Counted from the first letter of the stretch, positions 40,987-50,066 are shown. The stretch is DNA of 64,000 nt from UBA1413 sp964461455 (GCA_964461455.1 CAYWUJ010000002.1:52677-116676); one strand, 5' to 3'. A program made the numbers and translations. Notes: generated from the letters alone by a model not told the origin.

Positions 40987-41033
40987 GTGTTTAAATTAAA
41001 AAGTTCATTTGGTAAATTACTGGAAACACATGT

Positions 41034-41086
41034 AATACCCATGTGGTTAATCATGGCGCTAGGGGCATGATGTATGCATGGGTATT
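41034..41086. repeat. Nested inverted repeat in the rfbA-rpsA gap
   Basis: AATACCCATG pairs with CATGGGTATT (10 bp), enclosing ATCATG / CATGAT (6 bp). The left arm can alternatively pair with an upstream CACATG, giving two mutually exclusive structures. It could be a regulator-binding site or an attenuator for rfbA. Apart from this and the rpsA promoter the 323-base gap shows nothing else. Confidence 0.4.
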
Positions 41087-41221
41087 TCATATCTCTAATT
41101 GTGTTGTCAGGACTGTTTTTTTGTCAAAAATAGTAATTCTGGAGGATGACGCAACCCGGAAGAGGCAATCTCTTCCCCTTGGGAACAGATAAATCGCTGC
41201 AAGTCAAAAAAAAGCGGAATA

Positions 41222-41254
41222 TTTTTGATATCACGTACATAAGTTATATTTTTG
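41222..41254 (+). promoter_or_regulatory. rpsA promoter
   Basis: TTTTTG (41222-41227), 19 bases, then TATTTTTG (41247-41254) form a textbook Bacteroidota promoter (TTTG-N19-TANNTTTG). The predicted start near 41261 leaves a leader of about 50 bases before the rpsA ATG. Confidence 0.75.
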
Positions 41255-41309
41255 CGGCCGGTTTCTTAAAAAGAAATAATGTCTAACTTATTAATTTATT
41301 TAACATTAC

Positions 41310-43181
41310 ATGACTGAAATGAACAACGAGGTTCCGGAGATCCGGGACGAAGCCGCGAACGCTGGTGCAGAAGCTCCTGCAGCTGCCGGAAACGTTCAGA
41401 AAACCGTCGAATCGGAATTCGACTGGGACGAACTCGAATCAGGTATGGATTCATACTCAGCGCGTCGTCGCGGTGAGTTGGAAGTACTTTACAACAACAC
41501 CCTTAACACGGTGCAGGAGAAAGAGGTACAGCAAGGTACCGTGATATCGATGAACAAGCGTGAAGTGGTCATTGATATCGGTTACAAATCCGATGGTATC
41601 GTCAGCCTTAACGAATTCCGTTACAACCCCGAGATGAAGGTTGGCGACAAAGTGGATGTTTATGTGGAGAATCTGGAAGATCCCAAGGGACAGATGATTC
41701 TTTCACACAAGAAAGCACGCGCCATGAAATCATGGGAGAACATCAACCTGGCCTATGACAATGGTGAGATCATCAAGGGGTATATCAAATGCCGCACCAA
41801 GGGTGGTATGATCGTGGATGCCCTGGGCATCGAGGCATTCCTCCCCGGTTCCCAGATCGATGTGAAACCTATCCGTGACTACGACATTTACGTCGGGAAG
41901 ACCATGGAATTCAAGGTGGTCAAGATTAACCACGAATTCCGCAATGTGGTGGTTTCACACAAGGCACTGATCGAAGAAGAGCTTGAACTTCAGAAGAAAG
42001 AAATCATTTCGAAACTTGAAAAGGGACAGGTTCTGGAAGGAACCGTCAAGAACATCACCTCTTACGGGGTCTTCATTGACCTGGGAGGTGTTGACGGTCT
42101 TATCCACATTACCGACCTTTCATGGGGCAGGATTGTCCACCCCAATGAGATTGTGGAACTCGACCAGAAACTGAATGTGGTTATCCTGGACTTTGATGAT
42201 GACAAGAAAAGGATTGCCCTGGGTCTGAAGCAGCTGACGCCGCACCCGTGGGACAAGCTGAGTGAAGAGATGAAGGTTGGGGATACCGTGAAGGGTAAAG
42301 TAGTGGTTCTTGCCGATTACGGCGCCTTCGTCGAGATCGCCCCCGGCGTGGAAGGTCTGATCCACGTATCGGAAATGTCATGGAGCCAGCACCTTCGCAG
42401 CGCCCAGGACTTCCTGAAAGTCGGCGACGAAGTCGATGCACAGATCCTCACCCTCGACCGCGATGAGCGCAAAATGTCACTGGGTATCAAACAACTCAAA
42501 AAAGACCCGTGGGAGAGTATCGAATCCCGTTTTGGCCTGGGCACCACCCACAAGGCTACGGTGCGCAACTTCACCAATTTCGGCGTTTTTGTAGAAATTG
42601 AGGAAGGTGTCGACGGGCTCATCCACATCAGCGACCTCAGCTGGACGAAAAAAATCAAGCATCCGTCAGAATTTACGGGCATCGGCGAAGAAATCGAAGT
42701 GGTGGTCCTTGACATTGACAAGGATAACCGTCGTCTCAGCCTGGGCCACAAACAGCTGGAAGAGAATCCCTGGGATGTCTTTGAGACCATTTTCACCAGT
42801 GATTCCATTCACGAAGGCACCATCGTGGAGCTGATGGATAAGGGAGCAGTCATTGCCCTGCCCTATGGTGTGGAAGGCTTTGCCACCCCGCGTCATTTGG
42901 TCAAGGAAGACGGTACCCCAGTAAAACTCGAAGATAAACTTGACTTCAAGGTTATAGAATTCAACAAATCAGCCAAGAGAATCATCGTTTCCCACTCCAG
43001 GGTATACGAAGACGAAAAGAGAACAGATGAATCCTCAAAGAGAAGGTCTGAAAACCGGTCGGCCAAAAAAGCGATGAAGACTACTTCCGACAACGCCGAA
43101 AAGACGACCCTGGGCGACATCTCTGACTTGGCAGCACTGAAAACACAGATGGAAGCCAACGAAAAAAAGGAGAAAAAATAA
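41310..43181 (+). CDS. rpsA: 30S ribosomal protein S1
   Basis: A 623-residue protein with six S1 RNA-binding repeats between about residues 65 and 570. Examples are LEGTVKNITSYGVFIDLGGV with DGLIHITDLSW, and VKGKVVVLADYGAFVEIAPG with EGLIHVSEMSW. The acidic N-terminal ~50 residues are an extension typical of Bacteroidota. The C-terminus is Lys-rich. In this phylum mRNAs carry poor Shine-Dalgarno sequences, so S1 is expected to be important for initiation. It has a strong consensus promoter. Confidence 0.96.
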   Translation: MTEMNNEVPEIRDEAANAGAEAPAAAGNVQKTVESEFDWDELESGMDSYSARRRGELEVLYNNTLNTVQEKEVQQGTVISMNKREVVIDIGYKSDGIVSLNEFRYNPEMKVGDKVDVYVENLEDPKGQMILSHKKARAMKSWENINLAYDNGEIIKGYIKCRTKGGMIVDALGIEAFLPGSQIDVKPIRDYDIYVGKTMEFKVVKINHEFRNVVVSHKALIEEELELQKKEIISKLEKGQVLEGTVKNITSYGVFIDLGGVDGLIHITDLSWGRIVHPNEIVELDQKLNVVILDFDDDKKRIALGLKQLTPHPWDKLSEEMKVGDTVKGKVVVLADYGAFVEIAPGVEGLIHVSEMSWSQHLRSAQDFLKVGDEVDAQILTLDRDERKMSLGIKQLKKDPWESIESRFGLGTTHKATVRNFTNFGVFVEIEEGVDGLIHISDLSWTKKIKHPSEFTGIGEEIEVVVLDIDKDNRRLSLGHKQLEENPWDVFETIFTSDSIHEGTIVELMDKGAVIALPYGVEGFATPRHLVKEDGTPVKLEDKLDFKVIEFNKSAKRIIVSHSRVYEDEKRTDESSKRRSENRSAKKAMKTTSDNAEKTTLGDISDLAALKTQMEANEKKEKK

Positions 43182-43215
43182 CGTTGGGTACTGAAGTTTT
43201 TCGTAAATTGTAACC

Positions 43216-43596
43216 ATGTCGTTTGAGGTAACAAAAAGAGAAAACTTTAGCCTTGTTAAGGTTAGGAGTGAAAAACTCGACACTAACAACGCACCGGAAC
43301 TGAAGTCACAGGTAGTAGTCATCAATGGACAGGGAGAGAAGAACATCGTCCTTGACTTGTCAAACTGCAGTTATTGTGATTCTTCGGGGCTGAGGGCGAT
43401 ACTGGTCACCAACCGGTTGTGTGAAGATGCCATTGGCGCCTGCATCGTCTCCGGGTTGCAACCCGATGTTGAGTCGATATTCCGCATTTCCATGCTGCAC
43501 ACAGTGCTGCTGATCACCAAGAGTGTGGACGAAGCGGAAGAATTACTCAGAAAGAAAGAGAACCTGTCAGAAGAGTCTGTGGAGAATGACCTTTGA
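43216..43596 (+). CDS. STAS-domain protein (anti-anti-sigma-like)
   Basis: A 126-residue single STAS domain, as in SpoIIAA and sulfate transporter tails. NIVLDLSNCSYCDSSGLRAIL holds the conserved D-S-S-G loop, with the Ser that is phosphorylated in SpoIIAA. No partner anti-sigma kinase is nearby. The 3' end overlaps the rnz start by 11 bases, so the two are translationally coupled. This pairing recurs in Bacteroidota to my knowledge. Function here is unknown. Confidence 0.88.
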   Translation: MSFEVTKRENFSLVKVRSEKLDTNNAPELKSQVVVINGQGEKNIVLDLSNCSYCDSSGLRAILVTNRLCEDAIGACIVSGLQPDVESIFRISMLHTVLLITKSVDEAEELLRKKENLSEESVENDL

Positions 43597-44530
43597 AGTC
43601 ACCATTCTGGGCAGTAGCTCCGCGATTCCGACCTCTGAAAAATATCCTACCGCTCAAGCAGTGAACCTGCTTGGGCGGTTTTTTTTGGTGGACTGCGGTG
43701 AGGGGACGCAAATAAGACTCAGGCAAATGAACATCAGCTTCGCCCGCATCAACCACATCTTCATTTCCCATCTGCACGGGGATCATTTTCTGGGATTGCC
43801 GGGGCTGATATCAACGAGGAACCTTCTGGGGATCACCTCCGACCTGCACGTTTACTCCCATTCAGTGCTTAAGGATCTGATACAACCATTGATTGACCAC
43901 ATGAAGGGAGAGCTCGGTTTCAGCATCACTTTTCATCCTCTCAACTTCCGGCAGCCGGCAGTGGTATGGTCCGATCAGAAGGCTGAGGTGATCTCCTTCC
44001 CCTTGAAGCATTCGGTGCCCTGCTGCGGGTTCCTGTTCCGGGAGAAGGAGCTTCTTCCCAATATCAGAAAAGAGAAGATCAGTGAGTATGGTATTCCCAT
44101 CAGATCGATGCAGGCGATTAAGGAAGGAGCAGGATTTGTGACGGAAGAAGGGGTGGAGGTTTCCCATGAGGAGCTGACGCTTCCCCCTCCCCCGCCCCGT
44201 TCCTATGCCTTCTGTACCGACACTGCAGTCCACGAGCCTGCGGCAGAGATCATCAGGGGTGCCGACCTGTTGTACCATGAGGCCACCTTCCTGAGTGACC
44301 TGGAAGAGTGGGCCGGCAAGACCCTCCATTCAACGGCGCGCCAGGCTGCTGCTTTTGCCGCCCTGGCAGGGGTAAAAAAACTGGTGCTGGGTCATTTCTC
44401 TTCGCGGTACAAAAGCCTGGATCCTTTTCTGGAGGAAGCCCGTCCCCTCTTCCCCGAAACAGAACTGGCCCGGGATGGGGCCCGTTTCATCATCACTTCT
44501 CCTCCGCGAAAAACCTCTTGTCAAAGTTGA
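43586..44530 (+). CDS. rnz: Ribonuclease Z
   Basis: A 314-residue metallo-beta-lactamase-fold endonuclease that trims tRNA 3' ends. ATG 43586 is chosen because MTFEVTILGSSSAIPT is the family N-terminus; an upstream GTG frame lies within the STAS gene. FISHLHGDHFLGLPGL is the HxHxDH zinc motif. FPLKHSVPCCGF, SYAFCTDTAVHEP and LVLGHFSSRYK provide the remaining ligands. tRNA genes without an encoded CCA, such as tRNA-Asp in this window, need this enzyme. It overlaps the convergent helicase gene by 38 bases. Confidence 0.94.
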   Translation: MTFEVTILGSSSAIPTSEKYPTAQAVNLLGRFFLVDCGEGTQIRLRQMNISFARINHIFISHLHGDHFLGLPGLISTRNLLGITSDLHVYSHSVLKDLIQPLIDHMKGELGFSITFHPLNFRQPAVVWSDQKAEVISFPLKHSVPCCGFLFREKELLPNIRKEKISEYGIPIRSMQAIKEGAGFVTEEGVEVSHEELTLPPPPPRSYAFCTDTAVHEPAAEIIRGADLLYHEATFLSDLEEWAGKTLHSTARQAAAFAALAGVKKLVLGHFSSRYKSLDPFLEEARPLFPETELARDGARFIITSPPRKTSCQS

Positions 44531-45920
44531 CCAGAAAGAGTTTTTCAGTCGGACGGGTAAAGGCGGTATACAGCCACCTCAGGAACTCCCTGTCCATCAT
44601 TTCACCGGTCAGGTATCCCGTATCTACGAAGACCGCCTGCCATTGTCCCCCCTGGGCTTTATGACAGGTCACCGCATAGGCGAATTTTACCTGAAGGGCG
44701 TTGAAATAGGGATCAGCCTTTATTTTTTTCCAGCGCTCGCGCTTGTTTTTGATTTCCGGAAAATCTTCGGCAATGGCATGGTACAGCCTGACCTGATCTT
44801 CACGGGGAAGGGTGGCCGCTTCGGCATCCAGGGTTTCAAGAATGATCCTGCAATCAACTTCCATATTACCATGGTCAGAAAGCCGGAGCGTGATATGGGC
44901 AAACCTGAAACCATATAACTCCTCATAGCCATAAATGTGGGTGATCTCCCCAATTTCGCCATTGGCGATGAAATCGCCTTCCTCTTCTTCCTTTAGCCAG
45001 AAGTAGTTGTTGCGGACCACCATCAGCAAATCACCGCGTGATATGACGGAGTCGCGATAAAGGATAGAACTGCGGATCCCTTTATTGTATAAGTTGGCCC
45101 TCTTGTTGGAGCGGGTGAGGACTATGGTTTCACTCTGGCCGTATTTCTCATAGCATGAAGATATCTTGTCCAGAAGATCGCCTCCGGAAATCCTTTCGAG
45201 GTCTCCCCCTGAAGGGACCTCAATGCGAAAAAAACCGGCAGGAGCGGAGGAGAAGATCTGTTGGCGCAGACGGGTGGCATTGGCAAGGACCACCGATTCC
45301 CTTTCCTGACGGACGACATCGGTCAACTCACAACTGATGACCGAAAAACCCTGCTTCTCCAGGGAAGCATCATCGAGGGCCGGGCTCAGGGAGGTTCCGA
45401 CGGGGGGAAGCTGTGCGGTATCGCCCACCAGCACCAGGCGGCATCCTTCACCCGTGAAAACATATTCCAGGAGATCCCCGAGCAGCCGTCCGGAACCGAA
45501 AAGCGATCCTTCAGCCGGTTCATCGGAAATCATGGAAGATTCATCCACAATAAACCAGGTATGCTTATGCAGGTTTTTATCGGCGACGAAGATGCCGAAA
45601 CCTTCGGCGTCTGATTTTTGGCGGTATATTTTCCGGTGTATGGTAGAGGCTTGTTTGCCGGTATATCCCGACAGGACCTTGGCCGCCCTTCCCGTGGGAG
45701 CCATCAGTACCGACCTGATTTGAAGCGCCTCCAGGGTTCTGGTGAGCTGGCTGATCATGGTGGTTTTCCCGGTACCGGCAAATCCCCTCACCAGAAAGAG
45801 GGTATCGGAAGGGGGAGACAGGACGAACGAAGCCAGCTTTTCGACCATATCCTTTTGGCTTCCAGTCAGGTCAAATCCCATATTTCCGGTGAGCAACGTA
45901 CTCACGTGATTTTTAAGCAT
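44493..45920 (-). CDS. RecD/Dda-like superfamily 1 DNA helicase
   Basis: A 475-residue ATPase. VRGFAGTGKTTMISQL is Walker A, LMAPTGRAAKVLS is motif Ia, WFIVDESSMISDEP is the DExx box, and LVLVGDTAQLPPVG is motif III. The C-terminal AYAVTCHKAQGGQWQAVFVD and WLYTAFTRPTEKLFLVN are motifs V and VI of the UvrD/RecD C-terminal domain. It is shorter than RecD of RecBCD and belongs to the stand-alone group. Its 3' end overlaps rnz tail to tail. A role in DNA repair is inferred. Confidence 0.9.
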   Translation of the reverse strand: MLKNHVSTLLTGNMGFDLTGSQKDMVEKLASFVLSPPSDTLFLVRGFAGTGKTTMISQLTRTLEALQIRSVLMAPTGRAAKVLSGYTGKQASTIHRKIYRQKSDAEGFGIFVADKNLHKHTWFIVDESSMISDEPAEGSLFGSGRLLGDLLEYVFTGEGCRLVLVGDTAQLPPVGTSLSPALDDASLEKQGFSVISCELTDVVRQERESVVLANATRLRQQIFSSAPAGFFRIEVPSGGDLERISGGDLLDKISSCYEKYGQSETIVLTRSNKRANLYNKGIRSSILYRDSVISRGDLLMVVRNNYFWLKEEEEGDFIANGEIGEITHIYGYEELYGFRFAHITLRLSDHGNMEVDCRIILETLDAEAATLPREDQVRLYHAIAEDFPEIKNKRERWKKIKADPYFNALQVKFAYAVTCHKAQGGQWQAVFVDTGYLTGEMMDREFLRWLYTAFTRPTEKLFLVNFDKRFFAEEK

Positions 45921-45968
45921 CAGGAATAAAATAAGTTTGCTCGGGGGAAGGTAGATTATTTTTTTTTA

Positions 45969-45976
45969 TAAATTTG
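45969..45976 (+). promoter_or_regulatory. Candidate -7 box (TAAATTTG) for the gene at 46012
   Basis: An exact TANNTTTG match 36 bases before the start codon. The nearest TTTG is 29 bases upstream, beyond the normal spacing. Confidence 0.45.
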
Positions 45977-46011
45977 CAGGCATCGGAAATAAACCAACAA
46001 AAATTATAACA

Positions 46012-46644
46012 ATGAAAACAGTATTGCAAGTCGTGCTTTTTCTGGTCGCCCTGGGACTGGTCTACCTGATTTACGCAAGTATTCAAAGGCCCATTGACTT
46101 TAAGAAGGAACAGACAGCCAGGTACAATGCCACGATTGAAAGGCTGAAAGATATCCGCAAGGCTGAACTGGCCTTCAAAGATGTCCATGGCCATTTTACG
46201 GGAAGCTGGGATACCCTCCTGCATTTCGTGAAGTTTGATTCCATCAGGATGGTTCGCAAGATCGGGAACATCACCGACAGCATGCTTGAAAAGGGGATCA
46301 CCGAGAGAAAAGCACTCCAGATGGGTTTGATCGTTCGCGACACCATCAGGGAGAGTGTACTTTCCTCAGTTTTCGGAGACGAGTACAACATCGACCAGCT
46401 GAAGTATATTCCCGTTCCCGACACTACCGCCGAGTTTATGTTGGGAGCCACGGTAATCGCCACAGGATCGGGGATCAACGTGCCGGTTTTTGAAGCCAAG
46501 GCTCATAACAACATTATCCTCAGGGGATTGGACGAACAGCTCAGGATCAACCTCAACGACCAGCGGCGCGTGCAGAACAAATATCCCGGACTGGCAGTGG
46601 GTTCCCTTACAGAGGCCAACAACAACGCCGGAAACTGGGAGTAA
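46012..46644 (+). CDS. Conserved membrane-anchored protein of unknown function
   Basis: A 210-residue protein with one N-terminal transmembrane helix (about 4-24) followed by a soluble, probably periplasmic domain. RKAELAFKDVHGHFTGSWDTLLHFV resembles the helix and tyrosine-free strand of pilin-like and pseudopilin soluble domains, but there is no prepilin cleavage motif. No family is recognised with confidence. It is followed after 6 bases by the DUF3822 gene and then rsmD, so it is probably in one operon with them. Confidence 0.7.
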   Translation: MKTVLQVVLFLVALGLVYLIYASIQRPIDFKKEQTARYNATIERLKDIRKAELAFKDVHGHFTGSWDTLLHFVKFDSIRMVRKIGNITDSMLEKGITERKALQMGLIVRDTIRESVLSSVFGDEYNIDQLKYIPVPDTTAEFMLGATVIATGSGINVPVFEAKAHNNIILRGLDEQLRINLNDQRRVQNKYPGLAVGSLTEANNNAGNWE

Positions 46645-46650
46645 AACCCT

Positions 46651-47469
46651 ATGGAGGAGCTGAGTTTCCGAAAGACAACATTCGAACTATCAGCGTGTTC
46701 ACGATATGAATTATCCATCCAGGCCAGCCTGGATGGATTTTTATTTTCCGTGGTTGCGTCTGAAACCGGGGAGATCCTATGGTGGGATTCCCGGCGGTGG
46801 GACTTTCCGGGATACAGCCAGTTGCTTCGCAGGATCGGCGAGGAATTCGACTCCCGTGAGATGCCCGGGCCTTCCTTTTCCCAGGTCAGGGTTCACCTGG
46901 CCGACCCCCGGTTTGCACTGATCCCCCAACCTCTCTTTTCCGGGAAAATGGCTTCCCGCCTTATGCAAGGGGAAAAATCACCCTCCCACGACACAGAACT
47001 GGTCATCACCGCCCTGCAACAGGCCGATGCCACCCTGGTTTTTCCGGCAGCGGAAACCCTTCTGACCTTCTTCAGGGACAAATATCCCGGCTGCCTGATA
47101 GGACACGAACTGGCCCTGCTGATCCGCAATTTCGGGAAACAGGAAACCAATGGGGTGTTTATTCACCTGCATGACCACTGGTTCAGCATGATCTCTTTCA
47201 GGAACGGGAAAGCCGATGTGGTCAACACATTCGAATACCACTCCCCCGGTGACCTGCTCTATTATCTTTTGTCGTTTCTCTCCCTCCCGGGAAACGCAGG
47301 AACGCCTGTGACCCTCTCGGGAAGGACCAGCGAAACCGACGAGAGGTTTCTCTTTCTGAAAAAACACATTCCGGGGATTTCGCTTTTCCACAGGCCAGCA
47401 CCTGCCGGGGAAGGCCTTATTCCCGGTGAAATTCCGGACCATCTGCTGCCGGGAGTAATACTTCTGTAA
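46651..47469 (+). CDS. DUF3822 family protein
   Basis: A 272-residue protein of the DUF3822 type, which has an ASKHA/actin-like ATPase character by structure prediction in the family. The N-terminal ACSRYELSIQASLDGFLFSV and the central LIGHELALLIRNFGKQETNGVFIHLHD are the recognisable segments. DUF3822 genes commonly stand directly before rsmD in Bacteroidota, as here, with 2 bases between them. The biochemical role is not known. Confidence 0.82.
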   Translation: MEELSFRKTTFELSACSRYELSIQASLDGFLFSVVASETGEILWWDSRRWDFPGYSQLLRRIGEEFDSREMPGPSFSQVRVHLADPRFALIPQPLFSGKMASRLMQGEKSPSHDTELVITALQQADATLVFPAAETLLTFFRDKYPGCLIGHELALLIRNFGKQETNGVFIHLHDHWFSMISFRNGKADVVNTFEYHSPGDLLYYLLSFLSLPGNAGTPVTLSGRTSETDERFLFLKKHIPGISLFHRPAPAGEGLIPGEIPDHLLPGVILL

Positions 47470-47471
47470 TT

Positions 47472-48032
47472 ATGCGCATAGTAGGAGGAAAATATAAAGG
47501 GCGTCAGTTCGTTCCCGGAAAGGCTTTCCGGTCAAGGCCCACAACCGACTTCAGCAAGGAGAGCCTCTTTGATATCCTGGAAAACCGTATCGACTGGGAG
47601 GAGACCGATGCCCTGGATCTCTTTTCGGGCACGGGAAGTATCAGCTTTGAGCTGGCCAGCCGGGGATGCCGCACCGTCACCGCCGTGGAAAAGGATTTTG
47701 TCCACTGCCGGTTTATCAGGAAAGTAACGGAGGAACTGGGCATTACCAACCTCAGGCTGATCCAGGATGACGCCTTCCGGGTGATGATGAGAACCAGCCA
47801 GACCTACGATTTGGTCTTTGCCGATCCTCCCTATGATATGCCTGGATTTGACAATATCGCGGAGAAGATCCTGCAGTCAGGGATTACGAAACCCGGTGGC
47901 CTCCTTATCTTTGAGCATCCTAAAAAATACCGTTTTCAGGAGTTGCCGGGATTTCTGGAAATGCGCCACTACGGCAGCGTCCATTTCAGCTTTCTTCAAA
48001 TTCCCTCAGAAGAGCCTGAAAAGTCTCTTTGA
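47472..48032 (+). CDS. rsmD: 16S rRNA (guanine966-N2)-methyltransferase
   Basis: A 186-residue methyltransferase. The N-terminal MRIVGGKYKGRQF with SRPTTDFSKESLFDIL binds the rRNA. DLFSGTGSISFELASRG is the AdoMet site and VFADPPYD is the catalytic D-P-P-Y motif. Length is normal. Its last 47 bases overlap the convergent gene on the minus strand. Confidence 0.94.
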   Translation: MRIVGGKYKGRQFVPGKAFRSRPTTDFSKESLFDILENRIDWEETDALDLFSGTGSISFELASRGCRTVTAVEKDFVHCRFIRKVTEELGITNLRLIQDDAFRVMMRTSQTYDLVFADPPYDMPGFDNIAEKILQSGITKPGGLLIFEHPKKYRFQELPGFLEMRHYGSVHFSFLQIPSEEPEKSL

Positions 48033-49050
48033 CAGAGATGATCCGTGTTGCCCTGAAAGCATTGGCACCGGCAAAGGCAAACCCATTTTCGAAATTACCC
48101 TTCAGCGCATTGATCAAAGCCACGATGATACAATAGGGGCTCTTTTCTATATCGCAGGTTTTGATGCACTTGTAAGGGCATTTCCCCGGCTGTTTCTTTC
48201 CCTCCCTGACCTTGGCAATGAAATTACTCAGAATGGCGCGCCCGGGCATACCCACCGGACTTTTTATGATTTCAATATCTTTTTCTTCGGCATTCAGGTA
48301 CGATTGTTTGAATCCTTCAGAGGCATCGCATTCATGTGTGGTGACGAACCGGGTGCCCATCTGTACTCCTGAGGCTCCAAGTTTCAGGATATCATGGATA
48401 TCCTGACCGGTATAGATCCCGCCTGCAGCTATAAGGGGAATTTGCTTATCGTACTTTTCCTCAAAGGTTTTAAGTTCACTGACAATCTCAGGAACCAGTT
48501 TTTCCAGGGTGAAATTCTCATCATTGATCTGTTCTTCCTTGAAACCCAAATGACCTCCGGCCTTCGGACCTTCCACCACAATGGCATCGGGCAGGTAATC
48601 ATAATTTGACTTCCATTTCTCGCAGATAACCCTGGCGGCTCTGGCCGACGACACGATCGGAATGAGTTTGGTGACGCTCTCCTTTTTCAGGAAAGATGGG
48701 AGATCGAGCGGCAAACCGGCCCCGGCGATGATCACATCCACTTTCTCGGCGATCGAGGTTCTGATCATGTCGGCGAAATTGGTCATGGCCACCATAACAT
48801 TGACCCCGATGATACCGCGGGTCTTTTCCCTGGCCTTGCGGATCTCTTCCTTCAATCCGTGTATGCTGGCTTCAAGGAAGTCTTCCGAGAAATCTTTGTA
48901 CAAAATGCCCAGTCCGGCGCTGGAGATCACGCCTACCCCGCCTTCGTTGGCCACGGCGGAGGCCAGACCTGATAAAGAAATACCTACTCCCATGCCCCCT
49001 TGTATGACCGGAACGTTTATGGTAAGGTTACCTATTTTCAAACTCCTCAT
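47986..49050 (-). CDS. Nitronate monooxygenase/FabK-like FMN protein
   Basis: A 354-residue TIM-barrel FMN enzyme of the 2-nitropropane dioxygenase family. VPVIQGGMGVGISLSGLASAVANEGGVGVI is the N-terminal signature, cut here to its core PVIQGGMGVG. VVEGPKAGGHLG contains the catalytic-region His, and AAGGIYTGQDI with GASGVQMGTRFV binds the FMN phosphate. A C-terminal Cys cluster (GKCPYKCIKTCDIEKSPYC) is unusual for classic nitronate monooxygenases and seen in a Bacteroidota/Firmicutes branch. It may detoxify nitronates or act as an enoyl-ACP reductase; the sequence does not decide. Confidence 0.85.
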   Translation of the reverse strand: MRSLKIGNLTINVPVIQGGMGVGISLSGLASAVANEGGVGVISSAGLGILYKDFSEDFLEASIHGLKEEIRKAREKTRGIIGVNVMVAMTNFADMIRTSIAEKVDVIIAGAGLPLDLPSFLKKESVTKLIPIVSSARAARVICEKWKSNYDYLPDAIVVEGPKAGGHLGFKEEQINDENFTLEKLVPEIVSELKTFEEKYDKQIPLIAAGGIYTGQDIHDILKLGASGVQMGTRFVTTHECDASEGFKQSYLNAEEKDIEIIKSPVGMPGRAILSNFIAKVREGKKQPGKCPYKCIKTCDIEKSPYCIIVALINALKGNFENGFAFAGANAFRATRIISVKETFQALLREFEES

Positions 49051-49203
49051 CGAATGTTCATATTTTTCTCAAAGGTATACTTTCACCCGCCGGTGAATCG
49101 GAAACCATGCCAATAAAAGTTAAATGGCGCTGAATTCGGGAATCCTATCTTCGAATTCGCACACTATTCGAACAAAGAATTCCTAAACTCGAATTTTGGC
49201 CTC

Positions 49204-49239
49204 GCCGGCAATCTTCAGGGTGGTCGCTACATTGCCGGC
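49204..49239. repeat. Inverted repeat at the left edge of the A+T-rich island
   Basis: GCCGGCAAT and ATTGCCGGC (9 bp perfect) surround an 18-base loop. Just left (about 49130-49190) lie several TTCGAA/GAATTC palindromes. The stretch between 49051 and 49244 holds no gene I can support, although one + frame is open through it without a start codon. The region marks the change from G+C-rich core to A+T-rich island. Confidence 0.4.
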
Positions 49240-49244
49240 ATTCC

Positions 49245-49478
49245 TTATTCAATACTGCAGGCTTGCCCATTTAGGGCAGATAAATCAATCTGGCCTCCTG
49301 ATTTAAAAATGGTGTCCCAATTATCATCCCTGCTTTTGAACTGAGCAAGAAACTCCCGAGAATCTTTTGGATAATTTTTTATTTTTGTCTTAAATATATC
49401 CTGATATTTTCTACCTGACCGAAAGGGATAAGCAGTCTTAATAAATATTGCTTTACTTAACTGGAATTTTATACTCAT
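49245..49478 (-). CDS. Small hypothetical protein (doubtful)
   Basis: A 77-codon frame starting ATG 49478, immediately divergent from the FecI-type sigma gene. The product is Lys/Phe/Tyr-rich (FIKTAYPFRSGRKYQDIF), with no recognised domain, no signal and no membrane segment. The composition resembles that of an A+T-rich foreign gene, but it may be chance or a remnant. The complementary strand also has an open frame without a start. Confidence 0.25.
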   Translation of the reverse strand: MSIKFQLSKAIFIKTAYPFRSGRKYQDIFKTKIKNYPKDSREFLAQFKSRDDNWDTIFKSGGQIDLSALNGQACSIE

Positions 49479-50066
49479 TTGGAATCTGATCTGAAAATAT
49501 GGGACGACTTCAGGAAAGGCGAGAAATACGCCTTATCGCATATTTACCATCAGCATGTAGGGTTTCTTTACCAATATGGCAGGAAATTTTCTCCCAATGG
49601 TGACCTCGTGAAAGATACCATTCAGGATCTTTTTTTTGATTTGATACGTACCTGCGAAAACCTTGGCCCAACCAACAATATCCGTTTTTATCTGATGCGT
49701 TCGCTCCGGCGAAAACTTGTCCGCAATCTGGAAAAGGAGCACCTCCCGGTATCTGATTACAGCGGTGGGCCCACCACAACCATTGTTTATTCGTTCGAAG
49801 ATGAACTGATAGATCGCGAAAACCTCAATCAAAGAGAAAGGTTAGTTCAACAATGCCTTCAGGAACTCAACCCCCGGCAACGTGAAATATTATACTATCG
49901 ATTTACCTGTAACCTTGAATATGATGAAATCTGTGAATTGATGTCATTAAAATATGATTCCGCAAGGAAATTGGTACACAGGGCAATTGAATCATTAAAA
50001 AGGATTTTCGGGGAGAACAATTTTATCCAGCTTTTTGTAATGATGACCCGGTATAAATTGAACTGA
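49479..50066 (+). CDS. FecI-type ECF sigma factor (Bacteroidota SusC/D-linked)
   Basis: A 195-residue sigma factor. The first possible start is TTG 49479; no ATG is available before residue 74, and the sequence from there (LKIWDDFRKGEKYALSHIYH) matches the family start. Region 2 includes FLYQYGRKFSPNGDLVKDTI and QDLFFDLI. Region 4 includes LQELNPRQREILYYRFTCNL and DEICELMSLKYDSARKLVHR. With the FecR gene at 50390 and SusC/SusD downstream, it should activate the polysaccharide-uptake genes in response to substrate. The gene is A+T-rich compared with the core genome. Confidence 0.9.
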   Translation: MESDLKIWDDFRKGEKYALSHIYHQHVGFLYQYGRKFSPNGDLVKDTIQDLFFDLIRTCENLGPTNNIRFYLMRSLRRKLVRNLEKEHLPVSDYSGGPTTTIVYSFEDELIDRENLNQRERLVQQCLQELNPRQREILYYRFTCNLEYDEICELMSLKYDSARKLVHRAIESLKRIFGENNFIQLFVMMTRYKLN

